This document shows positions 44,201 to 52,244 of a DNA stretch of 64,000 bases, piece by piece. The stretch comes from Sporisorium sorghi (lineage: Eukaryota > Basidiomycota > Ustilaginomycetes > Ustilaginales > Ustilaginaceae). Location of the stretch: NCBI GenBank assembly GCA_023212695.1, contig JALCCG010000057.1:1-64000 (forward strand), read 5' to 3'. Made by a program: the position numbers and the translations under genes. The notes below the pieces were generated by a model. That model saw nothing but the letters and a program-made list of their open reading frames with translations, was not told where the DNA came from and searched no databases. The stretch's first letter is position 1. Every line of letters begins with the position of its first letter.

Positions 44201-45289
44201 ATGATCAAAAAAATCATAAAATGGACAATTATCGTGGCTGTGCTGGGTGTGGTGGGTTATTGGGGATATGGACAGGTGAAACCGAAAGAGCCTGAAATTC
44301 CGATGATGGAAGAACCCCAGGTCATCTCGTTTCCCGTAACCGAGGAAACCATCACTTCGACCGTGCAGGTCAAGGGAACGTCCGAGTACGGACGGGAGAC
44401 GAATGTGTACGCCCCTTTTGAAGCGAAGGTCGAGTCATGGAGCGTAGAGAATGGCCAGCAGATCAAGCAGGGCGATACACTCTTTAAATTGGAGCAAACA
44501 GCGATCCGCCAGCAGCTTCAGCAGAAAGAGGCCGAACTGCAGAAGAAGAAGCTGGAGCAGGAACTGAAGGAATTCACGCTGAATCAGGACCTGGATAACG
44601 CGCCAGTCGGGGCAACCGAGGCCGAGCGTCTGAAAATGCTGGCAGACCAGGAAAATGCGCGGCTGAGCAGCCAGCTGGACGAAGTGAACAATGATATTGA
44701 ACGACAGACGATGAATGATCTGAATGATAGACTGAAGAAGTCCACATATCAATCTCCGGCTACGGGGTTGTTTCTGTTCGACCCGACACAGCAGGTGCCG
44801 CAATCGGTCACGGCGAACCAGTATATCGGTAAAATCGTCGATCTGGATTCCCTCCGGTTCGTGGCATATGTAGGGGAGAACGAGGTGTTCAGCATTAAAC
44901 CGGATATGGCGGTTGAGGTGAAGATGCCTTCCATCAAGGATTTGAAGCTGAAGGGGAAAGTGCTGGAGGTGGCCAAATTCGCTGAGGCAACCGCCCAGGA
45001 AAAACAAACGTCTCAGACACCGCAGTTCAAGGTGATTGTCTCGCTGCCTAAGAATGACCGCTTGATCGGCGGATTGACGCTTAACGGAGACATTGTGACC
45101 AAGCGGAAGGACAAAGCCGTTGTCGTTCCCAAACTCGCCGTCATGACGGATGGGGGTAAATCATACGTCATGGTGGATAGGGGCGGCGGTCAAATTGAAC
45201 GTCAGGATATTGAGACCGGTATGCAAACTCTCGACAAAATCGAAGTCCTGTCAGGACTGAAATCGGGCGATACCGTGGTTCTCCAGTAA
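44201..45289 (+). CDS. HlyD/MacA-like periplasmic-adaptor-type protein
   Basis: 362-residue membrane-fusion protein with one N-terminal TM anchor (about 5-24), a barrel-sandwich hybrid split by a coiled coil of about 100 residues (QQLQQKEAELQKKKLEQELKEF onward), and C-terminal beta-barrel and membrane-proximal domains. In Gram-positive bacteria such proteins work with MacB-type permeases and their ATPase to export peptides, lipids or surface molecules (YknXYZ is one such Bacillus system). It completes the export unit begun at 39456. A GGAAAGGAAG site precedes the ATG. Confidence 0.9.
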   Translation: MIKKIIKWTIIVAVLGVVGYWGYGQVKPKEPEIPMMEEPQVISFPVTEETITSTVQVKGTSEYGRETNVYAPFEAKVESWSVENGQQIKQGDTLFKLEQTAIRQQLQQKEAELQKKKLEQELKEFTLNQDLDNAPVGATEAERLKMLADQENARLSSQLDEVNNDIERQTMNDLNDRLKKSTYQSPATGLFLFDPTQQVPQSVTANQYIGKIVDLDSLRFVAYVGENEVFSIKPDMAVEVKMPSIKDLKLKGKVLEVAKFAEATAQEKQTSQTPQFKVIVSLPKNDRLIGGLTLNGDIVTKRKDKAVVVPKLAVMTDGGKSYVMVDRGGGQIERQDIETGMQTLDKIEVLSGLKSGDTVVLQ

Positions 45290-45307
45290 AAATAGAAATC
45301 GATTACG

Positions 45308-45350
45308 CAGCGTTCTTAACGGCATATAGCCGGGAGGACGCTGCTTTTCT
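45308..45350 (+). terminator. Terminator after export operon
   Basis: GCAGCGT pairs with ACGCTGC, with an inner CGGC/GCCG hairpin, then TTTTCT. Confidence 0.7.
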
Positions 45351-45724
45351 ATTCGTACCCTTCCCAATAAGATAAGCAGAGGATTTAGTGGGTCGCTTTG
45401 TAAAATTAGTACAGATACAAAAAGCATGTATAGAAAGTATTGGAGTTGATTTTTACAGTGCGCTAACAGTTTTCAGCAGGAAACAGCACATACATTCAAC
45501 AAAAATATGGAAGTAAATCCATCAATAAAAATGTAACCGCTTCAGATAAAGCGCTTACAGAAGAAAACTCGTGAATTTACGAGAAAGATGTGGTTTAATG
45601 GACAAGGAAACAGGATTTTCGCGTTTTTTGTAGTAAACACAAATGTCAGGTTTGCGTTAACGGAATACTAGATCTTTGTAAACCGGGTAAACCGCATCAT
45701 GCTAACGAAAAGGGAGATTTTGAA
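45351..45724. other. Gene-less AT-rich region with a cre-like site
   Basis: No reading frame here has support. ATAAAGCGCTTACA at 45546-45559 (reverse TGTAAGCGCTTTAT) fits the core of a CcpA cre site. TCGTGAATTTACGA near 45571 is a small palindrome. The stretch ends at the ribosome site of the GNAT gene, so it is probably that gene's control region. Confidence 0.4.
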
Positions 45725-46147
45725 ATGCATGTTCGTTCCTTTCAGTTGAGTGACTGTACCCCCGTAACCGAGCTACTACAGATTGCTTTATCGGAAGACT
45801 GCTACGAAAACACGATGGAGCCCTTCTCCAGACAGCTCGCTTGGGACTCTGATCTGATTATGGTGGCTGAAGAAAACGGTGAAATCGTTGGTGCCCTAAT
45901 TGGTACGATCGAACGCAATCATGGTTGTTATTACCGCATTGCCATTCATCCTGACTATCGCAGAAAAGGAATTGGCAAGGCTCTGATATCGGCGATGGAA
46001 CAGCGTTTTCAATCACGTAAGGTCAGTCGGATTATGGTAGCCGGAGACGAGCACAACGCCGCAGCCATGCCATTTTATGAAGCCATGGGATACGGTGCCA
46101 GCCAAATCCTGCGGTCGTTCCAGAAGCTCAGTATCCTAGGTCAATAG
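45725..46147 (+). CDS. GNAT family N-acetyltransferase
   Basis: 140-residue single-domain GNAT. The acetyl-CoA-binding motif A is RIAIHPDYRRKGIGKALISAMEQRF. A YEAMGYGASQ segment near the end carries the usual Tyr general acid. It resembles RimI-like and YpeA-like enzymes; the substrate is unknown. AAAGGGAG lies before the ATG. It is monocistronic, with a terminator downstream, and may be under catabolite control through the upstream cre-like site (inference). Confidence 0.87.
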   Translation: MHVRSFQLSDCTPVTELLQIALSEDCYENTMEPFSRQLAWDSDLIMVAEENGEIVGALIGTIERNHGCYYRIAIHPDYRRKGIGKALISAMEQRFQSRKVSRIMVAGDEHNAAAMPFYEAMGYGASQILRSFQKLSILGQ

Positions 46148-46233
46148 TTGAACGACTAGCGGTACATACGAGCCACGTAAAACGGCGGCTTTAAGCTTCG
46201 ACAGAGATAAGAAACGACATTTTTTCTATATGA

Positions 46234-46279
46234 AGCATATCTACCGGCCGTTGCAAATGGTTGGGAGATATGCTTTTCT
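46234..46279 (+). terminator. Terminator between GNAT and signal peptidase genes
   Basis: AGCATATCT pairs with AGATATGCT across a loop of about 23 nt, followed by TTTTCT. Confidence 0.6.
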
Positions 46280-46349
46280 ATTAATGTACCTTTTTTGAGG
46301 GTGCCGCCGTCGGAGCTTGTAGGCGAAATCGAAGTAAGGTAGGTGCAGT

Positions 46350-46952
46350 ATGGGACAAGTGATTCCTCCGGATTCAACTGAGAATGGCGAGAACAACGGA
46401 CCACAGAATCAACCCAGCAAGAAGAACGGGTGGGCAGCCGAGCTTTGGGACTGGGTAAAGACGATTACGATTGCATTTGTTATTATGGTGCTTCTAAATA
46501 TGTTTGTGTTCAACCTGTCCATGGTTAAAGGTGAATCAATGCAGCCGACACTGGTAGCATCGGAGCGGCTATTTATTAATAAAGTAGTGTATCGCTTTGC
46601 AGAACCGAGTCATGGTGATGTCATCGTGCTTAAGGATCCAAGCGATGGTCCAGACAAGAAGGAGTTTTTGGTGAAGCGTATTGTCGGCGTTCCAGGGGAT
46701 ACCATTGAAGTAAAGGATCAGACGCTGTATGTTAACGGTGTGGCCAAGGAGGAAGGATACACCGATGTTGCGATCGAAGATCCAGGCTTTGAGCCTGTTA
46801 CCCTCGAGGAGGGACGGTATTTTGTTATGGGAGATAACCGTCATCTCGGAAAGAGCAAGGACAGCCGCATGTTTGGCAGTGTGAAGGAAAGCGACATTGT
46901 AGGCAGGGCGGAATTCATATTCTGGCCGCTGTCCGAGATCAAAAAGCTGTAG
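46350..46952 (+). CDS. Type I signal peptidase
   Basis: 200-residue SipS-type signal peptidase with a single N-terminal TM helix (about 37-57), the catalytic S63 in KGESMQPTL and the general base K109 in LVKRIVGVPGD. Box E is MGDNRHLGKSKDSR. It cleaves signal peptides of Sec and Tat substrates at the outer membrane face. A Pro/Asn-rich cytoplasmic N-terminus of about 25 residues precedes the TM helix. AAGGTAGG precedes the ATG. It lies 41 bases before the QueG fusion gene. Confidence 0.95.
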   Translation: MGQVIPPDSTENGENNGPQNQPSKKNGWAAELWDWVKTITIAFVIMVLLNMFVFNLSMVKGESMQPTLVASERLFINKVVYRFAEPSHGDVIVLKDPSDGPDKKEFLVKRIVGVPGDTIEVKDQTLYVNGVAKEEGYTDVAIEDPGFEPVTLEEGRYFVMGDNRHLGKSKDSRMFGSVKESDIVGRAEFIFWPLSEIKKL

Positions 46953-46993
46953 CTGCCAATTGGACATCATCCCAGGAAAGGAGGCGCTGGAGA

Positions 46994-48847
46994 ATGACCT
47001 ACACACTCGGCTCGCACGCTCCTCCGCCTTCGGTTTGGGAGGAGCTCAAACAGGAACTGAAATCCGTTGCCCCAGAGCTTGGTATTGATGATATCGGCTT
47101 TGCTTCGGCGGAACCGTTTCAGTCCTTGAAGGGAATCCTGCAGAATCATCGGGACAAAGGTTATGAATCCGGGTTTGAAGAGCCGGATCTGGATAAGAGG
47201 GTTACTCCGGCTCTCCCGGGAAGCGAGCCCATGTCCTTAATCGCGATTGCGATAACGTACCATTCCAAAATGGACAACCCGCCAAAATCGGAGCCTGGAA
47301 AGTACAGGGGAATTATGGCGCGTTCTGCTTGGGGCAGAGATTACCATCAGGTGCTTCGGGAGGCCATGAGCCGTCTGGAGGCTTTTATAAGAGAACGGGT
47401 ACCGGATGCAAGACTTGAAAGCATGGTCGATACGGGAGCGCTTGTCGACCGGGCGGTTTCCCAGCGTGCAGGCATTGGCTTTAGTGCCAAGAACTGTGCC
47501 ATCATATCTCCGAAGTTAGGCTCCTGGATATTCCTTGGCGAGATGATCACCAATATCCCGTTTCCGCCGGATACGCCGGTTACCGAGGACTGCGGGGAAT
47601 GCACCAAGTGCATCGATGCTTGCCCTACCGGCGCGCTTGTGGGCCCGGGGCAGCTTAACGCCCAGCGCTGTATTTCTTTTTTGACCCAAACCAAAGGGTT
47701 TCTGGACGAAGAAGTCATGCGCAAGATTGGCAACCGGCTGTACGGCTGTGATACCTGTCAGATTGTTTGTCCGAAGAATCGGGGCAAGAACTGGACTCAT
47801 CAAGAGGCCTTCAAACCCGATCCTGAAAAAGCCAAGCCGCTGCTCCTGCCGATCCTTGATTTAAGCAACCGTGAATTCAAGGAAACGTTCGGAGATACAT
47901 CTGCCGCTTGGCGTGGCCGAAAGCCGATACAGCGCAACGCTGTCATCGCGCTTGGCAACTTTAAAGATATTTCAGCTGTACCGAAGCTGAGCGAAGTACT
48001 GCTGAAAGACCCGCGCCCGGAGCTGCGGGGAACCGCTGCATGGGCTCTGGGCCGTATTGGAGGCGAAGAAGCGTTGAACAACTTAGAGAAAAGCATGAAA
48101 TCAGAAGGGGATTCCCAAGTACGAGAGATGCTGCAGCAAGCCTTGAATAAATTGAAGCCTGAATCGAATGAGAAAGAGGCCCCAACTGAGGCGCAAGCCG
48201 GGGTAGAAGCTTTATCCAGTGGCAACGCGTTGCCGGCTTCCCCGGATAAGGGAGATAAGCCGGAACAGGAGAGCCCCGCCATTCATGGAGTAGAGCCTAT
48301 GGCCATTCCGGAAGGCGGACCCGAAGTTTTGTATTATGACGAAATTCAATCGCCGATCGGACCTTTAACGGTTTGTTCAACGGAGAAGGGACTTTGTCTG
48401 ATTGAGTTCGGCAGCTTCTATGTAAAGGAAGCAGTCATCCAGCAGTGGTCTCGGACCTGGGCCGGCAACGGCGGTTACCAGCGGGACGAGGCGAGGTTAG
48501 CTCCTGCGACAGCGCAGCTGGAACGGTATTTTTCAGGTGAGCTGAAGGAGTTCGAGATCCCACTGGATATGCGGGGAACCTCATTCCAATTGCAAGTATG
48601 GGAAGCTTTGAAATCCATTCCTTACGGAACGATTTGTTCTTATAAGGATATAGCCGAATCCATCGGTCGTCCCAAAGCTGTGCGTGCCGTAGGCGGTGCA
48701 AACAACAAAAATCCTGTGCCGATTATCGTGCCATGCCACCGGGTGATTGGAACCGACGGAGCGCTGATTGGATATGCCGGCGGCCCGGAAATTAAACGTA
48801 CCTTGTTAACGCTGGAAGGGGCTATGCCTGACCGGAAAGGGTCGTAA
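46994..48847 (+). CDS. queG: Fusion: epoxyqueuosine reductase QueG - HEAT repeats - O6-methylguanine-DNA methyltransferase
   Basis: 617-residue two-enzyme fusion. Residues 1-300 are QueG, the cobalamin-dependent reductase for the last step of tRNA queuosine synthesis: D146 in VDTGALV, and two [4Fe-4S] motifs (C200-x2-C-x2-C-x3-C, then C226, C252-x2-C-x3-C). About 305-385 are HEAT-like repeats (RNAVIALGNF, GTAAWALGRI) as at the end of Bacillus QueG. A charged Pro/Glu/Ser linker (about 388-440) leads to an Ogt-type methyltransferase (about 446-612) with the acceptor C581 in PCHRVIG and a preceding YKDIAESIGRPKAVRAVGGANNKNP helix-turn-helix region. The frame is open throughout with no internal ribosome site that I could single out. 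Confidence 0.92.
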   Translation: MTYTLGSHAPPPSVWEELKQELKSVAPELGIDDIGFASAEPFQSLKGILQNHRDKGYESGFEEPDLDKRVTPALPGSEPMSLIAIAITYHSKMDNPPKSEPGKYRGIMARSAWGRDYHQVLREAMSRLEAFIRERVPDARLESMVDTGALVDRAVSQRAGIGFSAKNCAIISPKLGSWIFLGEMITNIPFPPDTPVTEDCGECTKCIDACPTGALVGPGQLNAQRCISFLTQTKGFLDEEVMRKIGNRLYGCDTCQIVCPKNRGKNWTHQEAFKPDPEKAKPLLLPILDLSNREFKETFGDTSAAWRGRKPIQRNAVIALGNFKDISAVPKLSEVLLKDPRPELRGTAAWALGRIGGEEALNNLEKSMKSEGDSQVREMLQQALNKLKPESNEKEAPTEAQAGVEALSSGNALPASPDKGDKPEQESPAIHGVEPMAIPEGGPEVLYYDEIQSPIGPLTVCSTEKGLCLIEFGSFYVKEAVIQQWSRTWAGNGGYQRDEARLAPATAQLERYFSGELKEFEIPLDMRGTSFQLQVWEALKSIPYGTICSYKDIAESIGRPKAVRAVGGANNKNPVPIIVPCHRVIGTDGALIGYAGGPEIKRTLLTLEGAMPDRKGS

Positions 48848-48990
48848 GGGATCTAAGGTGCCATCATGGGACTGCCTGGCTGCTATGTATCCGTTATTTT
48901 CATTTGCTGTGTCGAAAAGGACATGCTATGATAGGTTCGTATATGCGCCATTAAATGGTAAATATTAGTATAGTAGAAGGTGGTCAAGTG

Positions 48991-49227
48991 ATGAACTATG
49001 TCATTCCGATTATTACATTGATCGTGGGTCTGGTTGGCGGATTTTTCATCGGTGTATTCTATCTCCGCAAGCAGCTGGAGAAGATGCAGAATGATCCGCA
49101 AATGCTGCAGAAGATGGCCAAACAAATGGGGTACAACATGAACGGCAAGCAAATGCAGCGTGCGCAGCAAATGATGAAAAATCAGCCAATGCCTGGTAAA
49201 GGTCAAGGTCGTAAACGCAAATCATAA
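48991..49227 (+). CDS. UPF0154 (YneF-like) membrane protein
   Basis: 78-residue protein of the UPF0154 family. One N-terminal TM helix (IPIITLIVGLVGGFFIGVFYL) is followed by the conserved cytoplasmic RKQLEKMQNDPQMLQKMAKQMG segment and a basic, Gln/Met-rich tail. The function is not established. The family is widespread in Firmicutes. AAGGTGG precedes the ATG; twelve upstream codons without a site were excluded. Confidence 0.85.
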   Translation: MNYVIPIITLIVGLVGGFFIGVFYLRKQLEKMQNDPQMLQKMAKQMGYNMNGKQMQRAQQMMKNQPMPGKGQGRKRKS

Positions 49228-49284
49228 TGCCAGAAGGCCCGCTCGCGTCTACATTTAGGACGGAGGGGCATTTCTATTTAAAAA

Positions 49285-49326
49285 GGCCGCTAACAGCGGC
49301 TATAAGTTAACCGTTTGCTTTTTTTT
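49285..49326 (+). terminator. Possible terminator before folE
   Basis: A tight GCCGCT-AAC-AGCGGC hairpin lies 18 bases before a run of eight T residues. The distance is long for a standard terminator, so this is tentative. Confidence 0.35.
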
Positions 49327-49348
49327 GGGACGGAAAGGGGGATGTACT

Positions 49349-49942
49349 GTGGCGGGCGTAAAAGATTATGTAAATAACAAAGTAGGCGAAAACCGAGAGC
49401 AGATCGAGTACCATGTAGAGCAGATTTTGAAGCTGATCGGTGAAGATACCGAGCGTGAGGGACTGCTTGAGACACCGGCCCGCGTGACACGGATGTACGA
49501 GGAGATTTTTGCGGGATACGAAGTCGATCCTAAGGATGTCCTCGGCGTTACATTTGACGAAAATCACGAGGAACTGGTTATTGTAAAGGATATCGTCTAT
49601 TACAGTCAGTGTGAGCACCATATGGCGCCGTTCTTCGGTAAAGTTCATATCGGTTATGTCCCAAGCGGCAAAATCGCTGGCCTTAGCAAGCTGGCACGCC
49701 TGGTAGAGGCGGTTACCCGCCGGCTTCAGGTACAGGAGCGCATCACCTCGCAAATCGCGGATATTATGGTCGAGGCGCTGGAGCCAAACGGTGTCATGGT
49801 CGTTGTGGAAGGCGAGCATCTGTGCATGTGCGCGCGCGGCGTGAAGAAGCCAGGCAGCAAGACTGTAACGTCAGCTGTCCGCGGAAGCTTCCGGAGCGAT
49901 TCCGCGCAGCGTTCGGAATTCTTGTCTTTGATCAAAGACTAA
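49349..49942 (+). CDS. folE: GTP cyclohydrolase I
   Basis: 197-residue FolE, which converts GTP to dihydroneopterin triphosphate, the first step to folate. It is also the entry to queuosine precursor synthesis, a link to the nearby queG. Zinc ligands are in [11 protein letters not shown] and HLCMCARG; the catalytic His and GLSKLARLV motif are present. The GTG start is seven bases after AAAGGGGG; an out-of-frame ATG lies between them. A strong bidirectional terminator follows. Confidence 0.95.
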   Translation: MAGVKDYVNNKVGENREQIEYHVEQILKLIGEDTEREGLLETPARVTRMYEEIFAGYEVDPKDVLGVTFDENHEELVIVKDIVYYSQCEHHMAPFFGKVHIGYVPSGKIAGLSKLARLVEAVTRRLQVQERITSQIADIMVEALEPNGVMVVVEGEHLCMCARGVKKPGSKTVTSAVRGSFRSDSAQRSEFLSLIKD

Positions 49943-49952
49943 AGGATAATAG

Positions 49953-49988
49953 AAAAAGGCTTCGCCCACGGAGGCGAAGCCTTTTTTT
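49953..49988. terminator. Bidirectional terminator shared by folE and the lipase cassette
   Basis: AAAAAGGCTTCGCC pairs with GGCGAAGCCTTTTT around a 6-nt loop; it is A-rich upstream and T-rich downstream. Confidence 0.85.
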
Positions 49989-50038
49989 GCTGTATGATGA
50001 ATGGATATTTTAAAATACTTCAAGATGAGCATGAGGAC

Positions 50039-50311
50039 CTATGATGCGCCATCTACCTGTTTCATATATTGTACATACTGGGTGAGGTTGCTTTTGTGTT
50101 CCTCGATATCCTTGATCCGGCGGGACATTTCCAGGAAAAAGGCCTCGATCTGCTCCCGTAAAACATGGGCTGACTGGCCTTTCCAATCCTGCAGACGGGC
50201 GTACATGACCTTCGCTTCCTGTTCGTCAGCCTGGATGGCGGCCAGCAGTCCCGACAGCTCACGTTCTGCTTGAAGCAAATCTTCAAGTTCCAGCAAAATT
50301 TCTCGACTCAT
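50039..50311 (-). CDS. Small WxG helical protein, probable partner of the lipase effector
   Basis: 90-residue, almost wholly helical protein with two long helices broken at DWKGQSA (W43-K-G45), the position and spacing of the WXG turn in WXG100/LXG-partner proteins. It has no signal peptide. It is the third gene of a minus-strand operon, 32 bases after the lipase stop, with a GGGAGGG site. Small WXG100-like partners bind the helical targeting domain of type VII secretion substrates. The lipase next door ends in such a domain, so a partner role is likely but inferred. I cannot place it in a named subfamily. Confidence 0.75.
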   Translation of the reverse strand: MSREILLELEDLLQAERELSGLLAAIQADEQEAKVMYARLQDWKGQSAHVLREQIEAFFLEMSRRIKDIEEHKSNLTQYVQYMKQVDGAS

Positions 50312-50343
50312 ATCTTTCCCTCCCGGTCACTTCTTATAGATGT

Positions 50344-51603
50344 TTACCCGATGTTGTCTGTCCGCTCAAATAGATCAGCCTTAAATTTAATGTACTGAAC
50401 AATATCCGTGGTATGCTGCAAATGCCACTGGCTCATCGACATGATGGATGCATCCAGTTGCTGTACAATCGGCTGGAGGCGTCTGCTGTGACTGGAATAC
50501 ATATACTTAGCGAGACGCTGCCTGATTCCTTGAACTTCGGCATCGCTTTGCTGGGCGTGTGTTCTCCATTTCTCGGCCACGCTTCGGAGCTCGGCAGGGG
50601 TGACCTGGATGGTGCTGGAGGAACTGCCTGCAGCATCTCTATTTAGGCCCAAGAATGGAGATAAGGCACCTGCTGTTCCAAGTATCATGTTCCTCAACCC
50701 ATCAAAGAGCATGCTTTCTGATGGGACTCGGGGAGACTCGATAGACTTGTCAGAGCTGCCGTCATACAGAGGGTTGGAAATGTACCCATTCTCGAATTGA
50801 TATCGTTCAAGCTGATGATAATTCGGACCCCCTAGTGTATTATCAATTTTTTGTTTTATGCTAATCCCATCGTTAGCATCTTGGTAACTAGAGTCTATGT
50901 AATAGGTAGAGCCTACGTGGCCGTCATAACCTCCCAAAGTGCCACTGGCAATAATATCACCTGGATGCGCGAAATTAATAATCTGGGAGTCGAACCCCCC
51001 ATCCTCAGCTTTTCTTCTAAATTCCGGAGACAGACTCCCAATAACAGAGGGGGCGCTAAAAGTCACAGCTGTGATACCTGTATAAGCAGCAGCATATTGT
51101 GCATTTGCACCGCCGAGTGAGTGACCTGTCAGAGAAAAATTTAGATCTTTATGTTTTTCCTGCATTTCTTTAGCGTAGTCTTCCGCCTGGTACATCTGAT
51201 TGGTACCCAGAATATTCATATTCTTATCAAGCTTTCTTGAAGTTTCGCCGAGCCAATCGTTGATGCTGCTAATTCCAACCGCATCCTCAAATTTGGTTAG
51301 ATGGTCCTCAAATGGTCTTTCAATTTCAGCTTTCCTTTTGAGTTCCGCAATTCCAATTCCAACATCACTTACATAATCAGGTATAGATGCTGATAACTGT
51401 GCTTCTCCCTCTGTCCCTCTGTATGCAATGACCGCTTCCCCAGTATCTCTATTCACAAAAGTGACAGCATCAAATCCTGACACCTTATAGCTTTTAGTAT
51501 TTTCTAAAACCTCCCATTGTGGAAGATTCTCAATTTGAGTGCCTTCTTTTAGATCCTTATATGCCAATCTGGATAAAATGTTATATGTTTCATCATTGAC
51601 CAT
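50344..51603 (-). CDS. Lipase with C-terminal WXG/LXG-like helical domain (putative type VII effector, reverse arrangement)
   Basis: 419-residue protein without a signal peptide. The N-terminal about 280 residues are a class-3-like lipase: AVIAYRGTEG near 58-66, nucleophile S162 in TGHSLGGAN, Asp215 in HPGDIIAS, and His candidates H229 (DGHVGS) or H263. The C-terminal about 85 residues (334-416) form a helical hairpin resembling WXG100/LXG domains, with W346 and a closing ADLFERTD. Type VII substrates usually carry this domain at the N-terminus; the Staphylococcus lipase TslA has it at the C-terminus, as here. GGAGG is eight bases before the ATG. A lipoprotein gene precedes it and a small WxG gene follows. 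Exported phospholipase toxin is the likely role, unproven. Confidence 0.8.
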   Translation of the reverse strand: MVNDETYNILSRLAYKDLKEGTQIENLPQWEVLENTKSYKVSGFDAVTFVNRDTGEAVIAYRGTEGEAQLSASIPDYVSDVGIGIAELKRKAEIERPFEDHLTKFEDAVGISSINDWLGETSRKLDKNMNILGTNQMYQAEDYAKEMQEKHKDLNFSLTGHSLGGANAQYAAAYTGITAVTFSAPSVIGSLSPEFRRKAEDGGFDSQIINFAHPGDIIASGTLGGYDGHVGSTYYIDSSYQDANDGISIKQKIDNTLGGPNYHQLERYQFENGYISNPLYDGSSDKSIESPRVPSESMLFDGLRNMILGTAGALSPFLGLNRDAAGSSSSTIQVTPAELRSVAEKWRTHAQQSDAEVQGIRQRLAKYMYSSHSRRLQPIVQQLDASIMSMSQWHLQHTTDIVQYIKFKADLFERTDNIG

Positions 51604-51631
51604 GATGAGTTCCTCCATCAAACATAATTCA

Positions 51632-52021
51632 TTATTTTTGCTTCTTAGATTGGATAACCTTCTTTAGTTCAGGACTCATGACAAAATTTTTGGTTTGAAA
51701 GGTTTTGTAATTTACAGAAATATTAAATGTTTGATCTTTATGTCCAATGACATATCCTTCAACATCAATCTCATCTGCGACATAGGTAGGCATTTTCTTT
51801 TGGTTTGTTATCTCAACTTCCAGGTCATATTCTTCCTTGAAGAATTGAATTGCAGTTTCTCTGGTTTGGCTCATTAATTCATCATCATGGTTTGTAATGT
51901 CATCCGTGATACCTGTGGTATTGTTGTTTTTATTTGAATTCATATTTTGACAACCCCCTAGTACAACCATGGTTAACATAAGGAATATGAATGGTTTTTT
52001 CCACCCTAATCGGGTAAGCAT
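51632..52021 (-). CDS. Lipoprotein, candidate immunity protein for the lipase
   Basis: 129-residue lipoprotein with a positively charged start, hydrophobic segment and lipobox VLGGC (C24), then an Asn-rich tether and a compact alpha/beta domain of about 90 residues (FKEEYDLEVEIT, DEIDVEGYVIGHKDQTFNISVNY). It is the first gene of the operon, 28 bases before the lipase. In the Staphylococcus TslA system the lipase is neutralised by a surface lipoprotein, so location and linkage make this the candidate immunity protein (inference). I do not recognise a named domain in it. Confidence 0.72.
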   Translation of the reverse strand: MLTRLGWKKPFIFLMLTMVVLGGCQNMNSNKNNNTTGITDDITNHDDELMSQTRETAIQFFKEEYDLEVEITNQKKMPTYVADEIDVEGYVIGHKDQTFNISVNYKTFQTKNFVMSPELKKVIQSKKQK

Positions 52022-52060
52022 ATCAATTTCATCCCTTCCAGATGTTCATTCATTCTTTTT

Positions 52061-52118
52061 ATCATAATCCAGTAAATGGGAGACTTCAACCGAATAAATA
52101 ACCAGAGTAATGGTTATT
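52061..52118 (-). promoter_or_regulatory. Promoter and inverted repeat of the lipase cassette
   Basis: On the minus strand, TTGAAG (52084-52089), a 17-bp spacer and TATGAT (52061-52066). Just upstream of the -35, AATAACC and GGTTATT (52097-52103 and 52112-52118) form a 7-bp inverted repeat with an 8-nt centre, a possible regulator site. Confidence 0.55.
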
Positions 52119-52154
52119 AAGACCTAACAACGTGGTTATCTGAAATAATGGATA

Positions 52155-52192
52155 AGCCCTCCCTAAACTTCAGAAGCGAAGTAAGGAGGGCT
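52155..52192 (-). terminator. Terminator-like hairpin after SOD fusion gene
   Basis: AGCCCTCC pairs with GGAGGGCT, with an inner ACTTC/GAAGT pairing. The T-tract on the minus strand is weak. Confidence 0.5.
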
Positions 52193-52244
52193 ATAGCTTA
52201 ATACCCAATATTAACCATTGCGAAGCAATCCAGCTGGATTTTGC

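Noticed and set aside
46994..48847. Possibility that QueG and Ogt are two genes joined by a sequencing frameshift
   Set aside because: The frame is open and codon usage normal through the linker, and both domains read in the same frame without a break.
49953..52192. Search for EssC/YukB, EsaA or other type VII machinery beside the lipase cassette
   Set aside because: None is encoded in the window; the cassette is an orphan, so the secretion link stays inferential.
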